Positions 44,584 through 53,594 of a DNA stretch of 64,000 bases are shown here, one piece after another. This stretch comes from CAUTUX01 sp963542015 (GTDB lineage Bacteria > Bacillota > Clostridia > Christensenellales > CAG-917), in assembly GCA_963542015.1 (NCBI GenBank), contig CAUTUX010000004.1, positions 24,149 through 88,148 on the forward strand, in the 5' to 3' direction. Position 1 is the first letter of the stretch; each line of letters starts with the position of its first letter. The position numbers and the translations under genes were made by a program. Under the pieces are notes generated by a model. That model did not search any database and was not told the DNA's origin. It worked only from the letters and a program-made list of their open reading frames with translations.

Positions 44584-46751
44584 CTCTTGTCCTCTATATG
44601 GTTATATTTAGAGAGGTCACGGATAAAATAACTGTTCTGAGCTTGTAGCTCCGCTATGGTTGCTCGTGTTGACTCATAGGTAGGTACATCTCCTATTCCT
44701 ACCTCTTCGCTTCGTGATGCGTCAAAAAACGCTTGATATGCATCTGTCTTAAATCTGTCTGAATATATCTTCTTTAACATTAGGTAATATTTATGCTCTG
44801 TTTTTTCATCCAGCATCCCGTGAGAGACTTCTAAGCGACATTTATATAGCCCGTATTTATTCAAAATCCGTTCGTTAATTCCATAGATCCAGGATATAAA
44901 CTTCCTGGCTAAATAATATTTAAGAGAATCATTAGAACGATAAAAAATACGATCAAGGTTATATCGATCAAATAAATTAATACTCCATTCTATAAATACA
45001 CGCTCAAAATATAACGGGAACACGCATTTATATTCATCACTCTTAATTATGCTGATTATGTCAAACAACTCCCGCATATCTGCCTCTAAGGATTCTGGGC
45101 GTTGTTCATCTACTAATATCTTGCTATATGGATAGTGATTAATCGTGCTGGTATGTCTGATTAGCTTTATAAATGCGTTAAAATAATCATTCTTTTGATT
45201 AGGTTCATCATCTGTTCTCTTCATCCCTTGCGTTGTTATCTGATTGCCTCTCTCTTTACCAATCTCTGTTATTGCGAAAAACCCAAAATCAAACACATTT
45301 GATAACTGATTGTCTTCTATTATTTTTTTACCTAATCTCAAAAAATCAAAGTCCAAGATATGAGAAAAGATACTATCATCATTATTTGAGTCATATACTG
45401 GAGAATTAAAAAAATCTGATTGATATATTGGAAAATTGCCTATATCAGCATAACTATAATCATAACGAACTGAATAATTGGAATATAGTAAGGCAGAATT
45501 TAAATAATATACTAGAAATAATTTTGAATATGTTCTAAATGTATGAATAACATCTGCCAGAGAGAGCCCATCAGACCAACTTCCATAATCCTCCAGACTC
45601 TCTCCGAACATGCTTAATTTATCATGTTTCATACACCTATACAACTTTTTATCAAATATATAATCTACACTCTTAAGGTTATATATTTGATGGTGAATGA
45701 TACATGTTTTTAAGAAGGCATCTAACCTAGAGAAATTGAACCGAGGAAAATATTTACGAATTTTTAATATCTCCTCCAATGCCTTCTCTTTATAATTATT
45801 AGTTTGCGTTAATGCCATATCTGTTAATATAGTTGTTTTCTTTGTTCCCATTGTTCCTACCAACATTGAACATATTGGCAAGTTCTCTACAAAACCTGAA
45901 TTACGACCCTCATATATATTTAACCTTCTCATCGCTATTCTTTTACGCACTATATTAAAAATTAGTATACCTAATCCAATATGTACTATTACTGGAACAT
46001 TCTTAAAATATATCTTTAAATCATAAAATAACTTATATATCTGATATGGAAATGCTGAAAAGTTCATTGTGCGAAGTATATAAAAATACAATGCCACCGC
46101 TTCTAATATTATTGTCATGGCATTACTAGTTACCAAAAATAAAATTATAAACATGCCTTTTATCCACTTTATATTCATTACAAAATCTATATAACTCTTA
46201 ATAGTGTGTATAATCGGATAAATTATTGTTTTTTCGCTAATTTGATATTTTTGTAACTGCTTACTCTTTTCATATGGTGCTACTTTTTGACGCTTAAAAT
46301 ACTCCCGCAATATCATCTTTAAAAGCAAAATAATTACTACCAACACCATTATTGCTTGCAGAAAATATGTCAATCCAGTCATCCATTTAAATGTATATTC
46401 GATAATATTCTTCTTTTCTTTAAAGTTCTTCCAGTATTTTTTATTATCTTCCTTTATTTGATGACCATTCTCTTGGCGACTAACATTATCGTTTATCTGA
46501 TTGTTCTTCTTATCTTTTTTATATAAGTATTTTTTATAATCGGGAATTTTTAATAAAGTATCTGGGAGTAATTTCTTTTTATCTATTAAACCAGTAAACT
46601 CATTTACAAACTGTATTCCAGCATCCTTACTAGCACTTGCCATTCTTAATATCGATAGCCTCATTGGTATTGCCATAAGAACTAAAAAAATAGCAGTTAT
46701 TATTACCGTCAATACTATATTTAATATTTGCTGGAAGTTTAATTTTCTCAT
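44580..46751 (-). CDS. Zot/pI-like membrane ATPase for virion assembly, unit 1
   Basis: 723 residues. Transmembrane segments lie at about 11-30, 125-147, 198-226 and 252-270. The ATPase domain follows with a variant P-loop GTMGTKKT (299-306; Lys replaces the usual Gly before the catalytic Lys), and acidic beta-strand motifs FFAITEIGKERGNQ (490-504) and ILVDEQ (545-550) as Walker B candidates. Filamentous phages use such a protein (pI/Zot) to drive extrusion. It is larger than typical Zot and has its membrane helices at the N-terminus, as in FtsK/TcpA-like conjugation ATPases, so a DNA-transfer role is the main alternative. Confidence 0.65.
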   Translation of the reverse strand: MRKLNFQQILNIVLTVIITAIFLVLMAIPMRLSILRMASASKDAGIQFVNEFTGLIDKKKLLPDTLLKIPDYKKYLYKKDKKNNQINDNVSRQENGHQIKEDNKKYWKNFKEKKNIIEYTFKWMTGLTYFLQAIMVLVVIILLLKMILREYFKRQKVAPYEKSKQLQKYQISEKTIIYPIIHTIKSYIDFVMNIKWIKGMFIILFLVTSNAMTIILEAVALYFYILRTMNFSAFPYQIYKLFYDLKIYFKNVPVIVHIGLGILIFNIVRKRIAMRRLNIYEGRNSGFVENLPICSMLVGTMGTKKTTILTDMALTQTNNYKEKALEEILKIRKYFPRFNFSRLDAFLKTCIIHHQIYNLKSVDYIFDKKLYRCMKHDKLSMFGESLEDYGSWSDGLSLADVIHTFRTYSKLFLVYYLNSALLYSNYSVRYDYSYADIGNFPIYQSDFFNSPVYDSNNDDSIFSHILDFDFLRLGKKIIEDNQLSNVFDFGFFAITEIGKERGNQITTQGMKRTDDEPNQKNDYFNAFIKLIRHTSTINHYPYSKILVDEQRPESLEADMRELFDIISIIKSDEYKCVFPLYFERVFIEWSINLFDRYNLDRIFYRSNDSLKYYLARKFISWIYGINERILNKYGLYKCRLEVSHGMLDEKTEHKYYLMLKKIYSDRFKTDAYQAFFDASRSEEVGIGDVPTYESTRATIAELQAQNSYFIRDLSKYNHIEDKR

Positions 46752-46764
46752 GTGATTCCTTAAA

Positions 46765-46866
46765 CTACATTTTTGCTATGTGTATAAAATATCCAATCGG
46801 AAATGAAAGAATTACTCCTATCACGATCATTAATATTATCCATAACCCTGGTCTACTTCTTTTCAT
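46765..46866 (-). CDS. 33-residue single-span membrane peptide, unit 1
   Basis: Not in longer-ORF lists. Sequence starts MKRSRPGLWIILMIVIGV and ends IHIAKM; a basic N-terminus and one hydrophobic helix. It overlaps the upstream gene by 14 bases and sits 13 bases before zot with a ribosome-binding-like GGAAAGAATG context. Size and layout match the small tip proteins pVII/pIX of filamentous phages, but that is an inference. Confidence 0.6.
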   Translation of the reverse strand: MKRSRPGLWIILMIVIGVILSFPIGYFIHIAKM

Positions 46867-47410
46867 TCTTTCCTTTATTTGTCTTTACAATTCTTTTATC
46901 TAGTAGCTTCTCATAATAGTTATACTTTTCATCATTACCATTTCTCCAAGCCTTATATAATTGTTGCTTTAACTTATCCTTACCAGCCCAATCCTTCATT
47001 ACCTTGTCACTCTTTAAATGCTCGGCATAATCTGTATCTACTAAATAAAACTTATTTGTCTTCTTAAACTGCTTATCTTGTTCATTTTCACAAAATGCCC
47101 TATAAACAATTACTCTATCTCTAGTTGAAAGGTTACCAAAAGAACCAACACACCTTGTTATATATTTTTTTGCTTTGGTATCCCAATATTTATGCATGAT
47201 GTCAAAAGGGCGTTTTCTTTCTATATATAAATCCATATCTTGTGGCGACTTCGCTTTCCATTTCTTACCATCTTTCTCAAACATTCCAGATGCCCTTTTA
47301 AGCCTTTTCGGAAATGATAAAACTACCGACTCTTTAGACATACCATATAAATTTTGATATGACTTATAAAACTTCTTTTCTTGCTCTTTATAATTACTCT
47401 TCATAATCAT
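46853..47410 (-). CDS. Basic soluble protein of unknown function, unit 1
   Basis: 185 residues, Lys-rich (start MIMKSNYKEQEKKFYK, end RIVKTNKGKNEKK), without signal peptide or membrane segment. The middle has aromatic and charged residues (DIMHKYWDTKAKKYITRCVGSF). Its start overlaps the stop of the 689-residue gene by 4 bases and its end overlaps the 33-residue gene, so it is deep inside the morphogenesis operon. A nucleic-acid-binding or cytoplasmic assembly role is possible; I do not recognise the family. Confidence 0.7.
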   Translation of the reverse strand: MIMKSNYKEQEKKFYKSYQNLYGMSKESVVLSFPKRLKRASGMFEKDGKKWKAKSPQDMDLYIERKRPFDIMHKYWDTKAKKYITRCVGSFGNLSTRDRVIVYRAFCENEQDKQFKKTNKFYLVDTDYAEHLKSDKVMKDWAGKDKLKQQLYKAWRNGNDEKYNYYEKLLDKRIVKTNKGKNEKK

Positions 47411-49476
47411 TCGCTCCCTTCCTTTATCTTTCGCTTCTCTCGCATCTCTTTTCTTTTTTCTCTTCGCTCTGATGCTTGCTGTCTTTTAAAATCCTTTTGC
47501 TTCCTTTTCTCTTCTTTCATTGCGTCAATATCTATTCCATAAGTACCCTTTACATATGCCTTTCCAGCTGGTGCCAATTGTACTAATCTAACTATCGAAA
47601 TTATAAGAGAACTTGCAAACGCAACACCTACTATAACTCCTAATGCTATTCCTATCTTTTTCATAATATCTTTAAACTTAGCCCAACTCTTTGGAGTCTT
47701 AATATGCGGAATTTTAGGATCTAATGGAACTGGTGCACCTGGTATTATTTGAAGAGGATCATGACCAACTGGAACTATTTTTACATCTTTCTCATTTCTG
47801 AATGTTAATGAAATTATTCTAAAATCCATAAAGGCTTTTTGTTGAAATACATATGTATCATCCCCACCTCCTTTTGGAGTTCTCTGTCTTATCCCATCCT
47901 TAAACATTCGTACAGATGTATTAAATGCATTTCTTACCGCAAAACGCATTAAAAATGTTGTTTTACCTTCACTCTTATTTTTTTCATATTGTTGTCTTAA
48001 TTCAGAAAGCTCATTTGAATTTACTAATAAATCTCTTGCAGAACCATTTATGTTACTATCATTAAGCTCTAGTAATTTATCATGCTCTGGAATCCCTTGA
48101 TCTTTTATTCTTTTTCTTAACTTGCTTGAATATGCTAATGGAAAATTACTATCCTTCTGTATTTCTTTAAATGTCTTGGCACTTGCTCTATCTGTATTCT
48201 TTATTTCTATCTCTTGCCAACCTCTTGTGTTATATCCCCTTTCATCTATATATCTATCTCTATATCCACCCATGCCATCTTCAAAGATTCTATCGTGTTC
48301 ATTCCATTCATCTAAACTTTTACCTAACTTTCTCTCTAAAAATTTGCGTATCTCTTCTTTTGTAGTTGGAGACATGGCTGAATCATGCTTTATCGCTCCT
48401 ATTTGATAACTCATCTCTAAATCAGCACTATAATGATCTTTAAATACTTTTAATTTGGTTGGATTCCAGACAAATCGTTCATAATTAACAACATCTCCGC
48501 CCCTTGCCAAAATTTCAATACCAGCTGCAATAGTACCTGTTATACTTCCTAATCCTTCAAGACCCAATCGAATAGTTCTATCAAACCCATTTCTAAACGA
48601 AAATGTATAACTATCACTTTTTGGAATATGCGTGCTTAACATATTTGAATAATTGTTTAAATAATCAACCTTCCCTTGATCTTGACTTACAAAAATCGCA
48701 TGCAACAATGCTTCATAATATCTTGCATGTACCTCTGTTAATTTATAATTATCTGCCAGATATTCATTAGGTATTCCATATGCTACCGAATATACCTTCC
48801 AATGATATCCATCCCCAATACTTTGTGCTGGATTATCATAACTATAATGATTAAGCTTTAAATCTAATACATCTATCTGAGTCTGTTTTGCTTTTAATGT
48901 ACTCTCTTTTTTAGATTCCTCTGAACATCCTTGCATAAAGCCCGTATATTCATACTTGCCTTCTACTTTAAATGTATTACCCTTTATAGCGTTTATATTA
49001 CTTACTTCATATGTTCTGATTCCTTGCTCTTTATATGCTGATAATACTGCTTTATATATTTCTTTATTATCATCTTTTACACTAAACCTTTTAAACTTAC
49101 CGTATAAACTCTCTTCTTCAACCAGATTGTATACTTTGTATCCATTTCCTATATTTATATCTACTGTTGGATTATTAGCCCATGAACTTTTTTTATCTTT
49201 GTAAAATATAAACTCTAAACTATATGCCTTCTCATCTTTTACATTAAAGGCTCGCTCTATCATTGTTACATATGTACTATCCTTTTTATCATCTTTAAAT
49301 TCTTTGTATGTTTTTGTGCCATAATATTCTTCCAAGAATAAATCTAATGGCTTTTCATAATCTAACGCCTTTACTGTATTTTTACTCCCAGCAAATGATA
49401 TTGTGCAAAATATCATCATTGCTGTTACCAAAATTAAAATTAAATTTAATGCATATCTTTTATTTTCTGTCTTCAT
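47407..49476 (-). CDS. Large secreted protein with C-terminal membrane anchor, candidate pIII-like adsorption protein, unit 1
   Basis: 689 residues. A signal peptide (hydrophobic LNLILILVTAMMIFCTISFAG) leads to an ectodomain of about 600 residues with Tyr-rich beta-type sequence, followed by a transmembrane helix near 640-665 (IALGVIVGVAFASSLIISIV) and a very basic cytoplasmic tail (KRQQASERREKRKEMREKRK). A long exported domain held by one C-terminal helix is the layout of the receptor-binding tip protein of filamentous phages. No sequence family recognised. The largest structural candidate in the operon. Confidence 0.65.
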   Translation of the reverse strand: MKTENKRYALNLILILVTAMMIFCTISFAGSKNTVKALDYEKPLDLFLEEYYGTKTYKEFKDDKKDSTYVTMIERAFNVKDEKAYSLEFIFYKDKKSSWANNPTVDINIGNGYKVYNLVEEESLYGKFKRFSVKDDNKEIYKAVLSAYKEQGIRTYEVSNINAIKGNTFKVEGKYEYTGFMQGCSEESKKESTLKAKQTQIDVLDLKLNHYSYDNPAQSIGDGYHWKVYSVAYGIPNEYLADNYKLTEVHARYYEALLHAIFVSQDQGKVDYLNNYSNMLSTHIPKSDSYTFSFRNGFDRTIRLGLEGLGSITGTIAAGIEILARGGDVVNYERFVWNPTKLKVFKDHYSADLEMSYQIGAIKHDSAMSPTTKEEIRKFLERKLGKSLDEWNEHDRIFEDGMGGYRDRYIDERGYNTRGWQEIEIKNTDRASAKTFKEIQKDSNFPLAYSSKLRKRIKDQGIPEHDKLLELNDSNINGSARDLLVNSNELSELRQQYEKNKSEGKTTFLMRFAVRNAFNTSVRMFKDGIRQRTPKGGGDDTYVFQQKAFMDFRIISLTFRNEKDVKIVPVGHDPLQIIPGAPVPLDPKIPHIKTPKSWAKFKDIMKKIGIALGVIVGVAFASSLIISIVRLVQLAPAGKAYVKGTYGIDIDAMKEEKRKQKDFKRQQASERREKRKEMREKRKIKEGSE

Positions 49477-49479
49477 TTT

Positions 49480-50895
49480 TTAACCAAACATATAATTATT
49501 CTCATTAAAGCTAGGGGTTATCTCTTCAACCTTTCCATCTCTTCCTATTATCTTCTTTGGATTAATTGTTACTTCCTTATATTCACCACCTACCTTTACT
49601 CCTATTTTTAACTTAGATACAAAACAGCCAACTTTTTTATTTCCTCTTTGTATCGCTTTTCCCATATCTGATACTGTTAAATCTTTATCTGTCATAATTG
49701 CATAATTATAATAGGTAGCATTTAACACTTGTTCTTCAGATAAGTTACAACCAACTAAACGATACAAAGCATTTAACCATGCTTTCATACCCGTTCTGGA
49801 TTCTTTTTTTATTTTGAACTCTAAAATACCATTTTTTAAGAAATCAAAATCCTTATCTTTTTTCATATCTTCTCTTAATTTATTAAATACCTGGTCTGGT
49901 ATAGGCTTTGGCATGTTTTGTGCATATTTATATTCACGATATAAAGTAAGTTTTTTTAACTTATTAACCAATTCATTATCAAGATCTATCTCTTTTGCAA
50001 TCTTCGCTATATCTTTATATTTTGTTTCCAATTCATCAAATGCCATACATAAATTGACAAACATACGATATGTATCATATTCAGCTGTTTCACCTTTTAA
50101 TGTTATTTTTTCATATCGTTCATATTTATTCATATACGACACTTTTTTTTCTGTTCCAAAATTGAAATCTTTTAATACCATCATGTCTAACAAATTGTAT
50201 TGATATTTGTCTTTAGCAAGATCATAAACAACATTATCTGACCAATTTAATGTACTTAAATCTACATCATCTCCTAAACAACCTAACTTAACCACATACT
50301 CTTTTTCACCAACTGTTACTTTTAGATCTATATACTCATCAAATGCCTTTTTATAATTTACCTTCAAAAATTCATTATACTTAAACTCAGAATTCTCTAA
50401 CTCAACATAATTCGTTATTGGCTTTCCCCATTTTGATACTGTTTCTCCAGATTCATGAAAGACCAAACTTGCCTTAATTTTCTCTACAGCAAACTTTTCA
50501 GGCCATTGACGAAAACTCATATAAAATGTCTTTTTATCATTTTGCATATCCGCTTTTATTGGTGCCATACATAACTCATTAGGTTCATTCTTTTCTTGCA
50601 TGTATTTAACATCTAATACATTTGCATAATCTACTACATCGATCCCATTACTTAACATTAATCTATTTTTTTTCACATTCTCTGGGTCTTTTCCTTTCTT
50701 TGGATTACTCTTTTCTTTCTTCTTTATATATCCATCAACTATATCCGTTAAATTACCAAATGACTTATCCTTAAACCCTTTTGTTGCCCAGCCTAATCCT
50801 CCTATTATCCCACCCATAAAGATGATTAATAAGATTAACGATATTATTGATGTTGCTTTGTTATTTCTTCTTTGTTCTCCTTTTTTATTCTTCAT
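49480..50895 (-). CDS. Membrane-anchored protein with N-terminal LG-[WY]-GFK motif, unit 1
   Basis: 471 residues. A basic N-terminus (KNKKGEQRRNNK) and one transmembrane helix (about 15-38) end in GGLGWATKGFK, then a Lys-rich linker and an extracytoplasmic domain of about 390 residues with no family I know. The GLG-aromatic-x-x-x-GFK end of the helix is shared with the 312-residue and 54-residue products of the same operon. It lies 3 bases upstream of the 689-residue gene and 7 after the 312-residue gene. Confidence 0.7.
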   Translation of the reverse strand: MKNKKGEQRRNNKATSIISLILLIIFMGGIIGGLGWATKGFKDKSFGNLTDIVDGYIKKKEKSNPKKGKDPENVKKNRLMLSNGIDVVDYANVLDVKYMQEKNEPNELCMAPIKADMQNDKKTFYMSFRQWPEKFAVEKIKASLVFHESGETVSKWGKPITNYVELENSEFKYNEFLKVNYKKAFDEYIDLKVTVGEKEYVVKLGCLGDDVDLSTLNWSDNVVYDLAKDKYQYNLLDMMVLKDFNFGTEKKVSYMNKYERYEKITLKGETAEYDTYRMFVNLCMAFDELETKYKDIAKIAKEIDLDNELVNKLKKLTLYREYKYAQNMPKPIPDQVFNKLREDMKKDKDFDFLKNGILEFKIKKESRTGMKAWLNALYRLVGCNLSEEQVLNATYYNYAIMTDKDLTVSDMGKAIQRGNKKVGCFVSKLKIGVKVGGEYKEVTINPKKIIGRDGKVEEITPSFNENNYMFG

Positions 50896-50902
50896 ATTTC
50901 TC

Positions 50903-51841
50903 CTATACGATATAATTTAGAAACATTGCTACAGAGGAATTTGTTACCTTCCCTCTACATTCCAAACTAAATTCCATTAAAACCATTGGGACATAAAATA
51001 CATTGCCTGGCATATCATATGTATATTTTGCCTTGTATTCTTCTACTGACTTATATTTACCGTCTTTCTCTGTATATAAAAGCTCATTCTTATATGATGA
51101 AGTTTTAACAAAATCTAACATCTGATCTTCTGAACATGTCTTATAATCCACTACTGGAGCAAAATAATTAATATGATATTCTGCCTCAAATATTTTTCTT
51201 AAAAAATTTACTCTATTCTCTAAATCACTCTTACTTCCTTCTATATATGAAATTGCCGTCTCATCATTAATTTTCTTATAGCCTTTAACTTCTGGTGGCA
51301 TTTCACTATCTGGATCTTCCATACTTCTTTTCCAATCATCAATCGTTCCAACTTCATCTGATAAAAATTGTTGTAACGTATATAAAAAATATCCTTTAAA
51401 GCCTTTATCCTTATTTACCTTTAAATCCTTTATATATTCAGGATCAAAATTATTAGTTAATTGTGCAAGCTCTTTATATACTTCTGTCTCTTTATCGCCA
51501 TACTCTCCATATGCTGATATTGCTTCTTTATTTATATTGAATAACTCTTTACCATCTCTTAAATCTACTCGCATCATACTTGTTATTGCGGAGTTTGTTA
51601 GTTTCTCTATCTCTTTTAATTCTTTTTCTTTATTCTCTTTCTTTTCTTCTTTCTTCTTGTTATCCTTTTTCTTCTTTATATCATTATTTAAATTCTTGAT
51701 ATTTTCTATTGATGGCTTTGTTTTAAAGCCTTTCGTTGCAAAGCCTAAAACACTGATTGAAGCTCCCAGCAACATGATTAATAGAATAATCCCTATTATC
51801 GTTCCTATTTTCGTTTTTTTCTTATAACTATATTGTTTCAT
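50903..51841 (-). CDS. Membrane-anchored protein with N-terminal LG-aromatic-GFK motif, unit 1
   Basis: 312 residues. A basic N-terminus (KQYSYKKKTK), one transmembrane helix (about 11-33) ending in VLGFATKGFK, then a Lys/Glu-rich coiled linker (45-75) and an ectodomain of about 230 residues with acidic patches. Same layout as the 471-residue protein, so the two may be minor virion or tip components anchored the same way as the coat peptide. Three bases from the 123-residue gene. Confidence 0.7.
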   Translation of the reverse strand: MKQYSYKKKTKIGTIIGIILLIMLLGASISVLGFATKGFKTKPSIENIKNLNNDIKKKKDNKKKEEKKENKEKELKEIEKLTNSAITSMMRVDLRDGKELFNINKEAISAYGEYGDKETEVYKELAQLTNNFDPEYIKDLKVNKDKGFKGYFLYTLQQFLSDEVGTIDDWKRSMEDPDSEMPPEVKGYKKINDETAISYIEGSKSDLENRVNFLRKIFEAEYHINYFAPVVDYKTCSEDQMLDFVKTSSYKNELLYTEKDGKYKSVEEYKAKYTYDMPGNVFYVPMVLMEFSLECRGKVTNSSVAMFLNYIV

Positions 51842-51844
51842 TTA

Positions 51845-52216
51845 TTAGCCTCTATTATTATTTCTATTGTTATTCCTATTTCTTGGATTCCTTGGAACTC
51901 TAGTATTATTCTGTGCTGGATGATCAAAACGAGAAGTTACCAAATATAAAACCCGTCTATTATGTGAACCATGATTGTTAAATCGATCAACTATTTCTGT
52001 CTTTAAATTATTTGATAATTTAGAAAAATCATTTTTATATTCAATTCTATCTCTATTTTTATTTATTACTAAATGCGACCGACACCTCTCTATTCGCCCA
52101 TATACTTGCCCCGGATTCCTTAACCTTTCACGACCATTTCTATCCCTATAGAACATTTGTTCACTTGTTCTTACTTGTAAACCTCTTGTGTCTTTTTCTG
52201 ATTGTATTATTGCCAT
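51845..52216 (-). CDS. Small basic protein with Arg/Asn-rich tail, unit 1
   Basis: 123 residues, strongly basic. The body (RDRNGRERLRNPGQVYGRIERCRSH and later HGSHNRRVLYLVTSRFDHPAQ) looks like a small beta-type domain, and the last 20 residues are nearly all Arg, Asn and Gly. It could bind single-stranded phage DNA (a pV-like role) or line the virion; no family match known. Ribosome binding site AAAGGAGAAAAA. It follows the conserved intergenic element at 52217-52381. Confidence 0.65.
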   Translation of the reverse strand: MAIIQSEKDTRGLQVRTSEQMFYRDRNGRERLRNPGQVYGRIERCRSHLVINKNRDRIEYKNDFSKLSNNLKTEIVDRFNNHGSHNRRVLYLVTSRFDHPAQNNTRVPRNPRNRNNNRNNNRG

Positions 52217-52381
52217 TTTTATTTTTCTCCTTTATAATTTTTTTGTCGACGACGTGTAATGGTTAAAAAGACGTGACACAATTAACTGTTGTGCAGAGAG
52301 AACAGTTTAAGACTAAAAACCGGGTTTATAAGACCGGAGCTCGAGGCTCTCATAAAAGAACACTGTTTGAGTGTTTTTTTA
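52217..52381 (-). promoter_or_regulatory. Conserved intergenic element with terminator hairpin, unit 1
   Basis: Between the coat-like gene and the 123-residue gene. It contains hairpin AACACT/AGTGTT (52359-52375), GAGC-CTCGA-GCTC, CCGG-tails around TTATAAACC, repeated ACGTG boxes (52253-52258 and 52271-52275) and GTCGAC. Its features recur in the relic at 40899-41065, where the hairpin loop changed but pairing was kept and extended. A terminator just after a coat gene is used by Ff phages to raise coat expression; other functions such as a second origin are possible. Confidence 0.6.
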
Positions 52382-52400
52382 TTTACTCTCTCCATCTCTA

Positions 52401-52565
52401 TCACTTCTTACCTCCACTCCATGGCATCGTATGCGTTAACTCCTTCCAACGGTCTCTGGCAGTATCTTTATCCCATTTTTTAAATCCATTGCTGAAGTAG
52501 CCAAGACCAGCAGCTGCTCCACCAATGAAGATTATTAATAGTATTGTGCTTATTATTCGTTTCAT
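52401..52565 (-). CDS. 54-residue coat-like membrane peptide, unit 1
   Basis: Too short for long-ORF lists. M-K-R-I-I-S start, a hydrophobic helix (residues 4-24) with GGAAAGLGYFSNGFK at its end, then an amphipathic, mostly basic tail (WDKDTARDRWKE). Length and layout fit a filamentous-phage coat protein. Excellent ribosome binding site GAAGGAGT upstream. It is the first gene of the - strand operon, next to the divergent repressor, and a terminator hairpin follows it. The two prophage copies differ in this gene, for example Ala18 to Val. Confidence 0.7.
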   Translation of the reverse strand: MKRIISTILLIIFIGGAAAGLGYFSNGFKKWDKDTARDRWKELTHTMPWSGGKK

Positions 52566-52576
52566 GTTACTCCTTC

Positions 52577-52592
52577 AACTGTTATAATAGTT
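52577..52592. promoter_or_regulatory. Dyad operator candidate between coat-like gene and repressor, unit 1
   Basis: AACTGTTATAATAGTT is an imperfect palindrome overlapping a TATAAT/TATAAC -10-like sequence for the - strand operon. Likely repressor-binding site. Confidence 0.45.
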
Positions 52593-52654
52593 GTATATTA
52601 ACTATTTTAATACTTTTAAACAACAAATTCAACTAATTTAATTATATTTAAATC

Positions 52655-52972
52655 ATGTACCAGAACTACTTAAAACAATTAGGCAACAATATCAAAACTC
52701 TTAGAAAAAGTAATAACTTATCTCAGTTAGAATTAGCAAAACTTGCAAACACTTCACAAGTAGCTGTTAATAAATGGGAGCATGGACAAAGTGATCCAAC
52801 AAGTTTCAACATTCTAACACTTGCCAAAATTTTTAAAATAACAACAGATGAACTTATTAATGATTCTTCAAATACCTTAAATACAAAAAATATTTATACT
52901 CTTAAAAAAACATTTCGCAAAGTAGACTTAGAAGAAAACAATGAATATATTGTTATATCTATAAAAAAATAA
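52655..52972 (+). CDS. Cro/CI-type repressor, unit 1
   Basis: 105 residues. An N-terminal XRE-family helix-turn-helix (residues 7-62: LGNNIKTLRKSNNLSQLELAKLA, TSQVAVNKWEHGQSDPT) is followed by a short C-terminal part of about 40 residues, too small for a cleavable LexA-like domain. Divergent from the coat-like gene and the only + strand gene of the unit, as expected for a prophage immunity regulator. About half of its residues match the unit 2 repressor, so immunity probably differs. Confidence 0.85.
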   Translation: MYQNYLKQLGNNIKTLRKSNNLSQLELAKLANTSQVAVNKWEHGQSDPTSFNILTLAKIFKITTDELINDSSNTLNTKNIYTLKKTFRKVDLEENNEYIVISIKK

Positions 52973-52997
52973 AAGAGCCATCATTGACAGCTCTTTT
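52971..52997. terminator. Bidirectional terminator after the repressor, unit 1
   Basis: AAAAGAGC (52971-52978) pairs with GCTCTTTT (52990-52997) between the convergent repressor and 97-residue genes. Confidence 0.8.
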
Positions 52998-53030
52998 AGT
53001 AAATAATATTTTTTTGGAACAATGAAAAAT

Positions 53031-53324
53031 TTAATCTAATACTTCAATTAATTGTAGACGCACCTCCCCGTCGCCAAATCTTGGGACTACAAACACTCCT
53101 TTATAAATTTTATTTGGAAATAAAATTTTATTATTCACGACATAAGAATCAAACACAATTCCCGCTTCCATGTCTATTAATGTTTTTGACAAATCTAACA
53201 AACTTGATGTAATTACGCCAAACACTCTATCATACTTTTTACCTTCACTTTTTCTTTTAAATCCTAATACTTGAAAACTTTGTTCTAACTTAATACCTTT
53301 AATTTCTTTCTTTTCTTCTGTCAT
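53031..53324 (-). CDS. Small early protein, possible ssDNA-binding protein, unit 1
   Basis: 97 residues, no signal peptide or membrane helix. The C-terminal half, with a K-I-Y-K-G-V-F-V-V-P-R-F-G-D-G stretch followed by LQLIEVLD, resembles in pattern the last strands of the G5P fold of filamentous-phage ssDNA-binding proteins, but I cannot confirm this. A related gene starts beyond the right edge in unit 2. It follows the 84-residue gene by 15 bases. Confidence 0.5.
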   Translation of the reverse strand: MTEEKKEIKGIKLEQSFQVLGFKRKSEGKKYDRVFGVITSSLLDLSKTLIDMEAGIVFDSYVVNNKILFPNKIYKGVFVVPRFGDGEVRLQLIEVLD

Positions 53325-53339
53325 TTTTGTTTTTTCTCC

Positions 53340-53594
53340 TTATATAATTTTATTATTTAAATACTCTGTTATTTCGTAATGGTAACTAAATTTTTTTATT
53401 GTAACTGTCTTCTGTTGATTTATCGCTGGAATATAGATGACTTTATAGTTCTTAGTTCTTTCTTTAATTATCACAACTCTCGCAATCTGACCATAATATG
53501 TTTTATAAAAGACTAAACAGTTGCGGTAGGTTGATTCATGTTTATACTTTTTAGAAAACTCAGTACTACGAATCAACAATAATAGATTAAACAT
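53340..53594 (-). CDS. Small hypothetical early protein, unit 1
   Basis: 84 residues, basic, predicted mostly beta (YRNCLVFYKTYYGQIARVVIIKERTKNYKVIYIP). First gene of a short operon with the 97-residue gene. Its start is adjacent to the stop of a three-codon frame (see 53595-53606). No family recognised. Confidence 0.6.
   Translation of the reverse strand: MFNLLLLIRSTEFSKKYKHESTYRNCLVFYKTYYGQIARVVIIKERTKNYKVIYIPAINQQKTVTIKKFSYHYEITEYLNNKII

Larger units (their letters stand above)
42969..52512. repeat. 9,544-base direct repeat, copy 1
   Basis: The sequence from 42969 to 52512 recurs at 53793-63336 with an offset of 10,824. All encoded proteins are identical and every stretch compared by eye was identical in DNA. 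Identity stops inside the coat-like gene (CAG here, CAA in copy 2 at the first difference). Confidence 0.95.

Noticed and set aside
44219..44631. + strand frames of 89 and 71 codons across the phage hairpin cluster
   Set aside because: They are antisense to the operon, lack ribosome binding sites, and their composition follows from the GC-rich inverted repeats.
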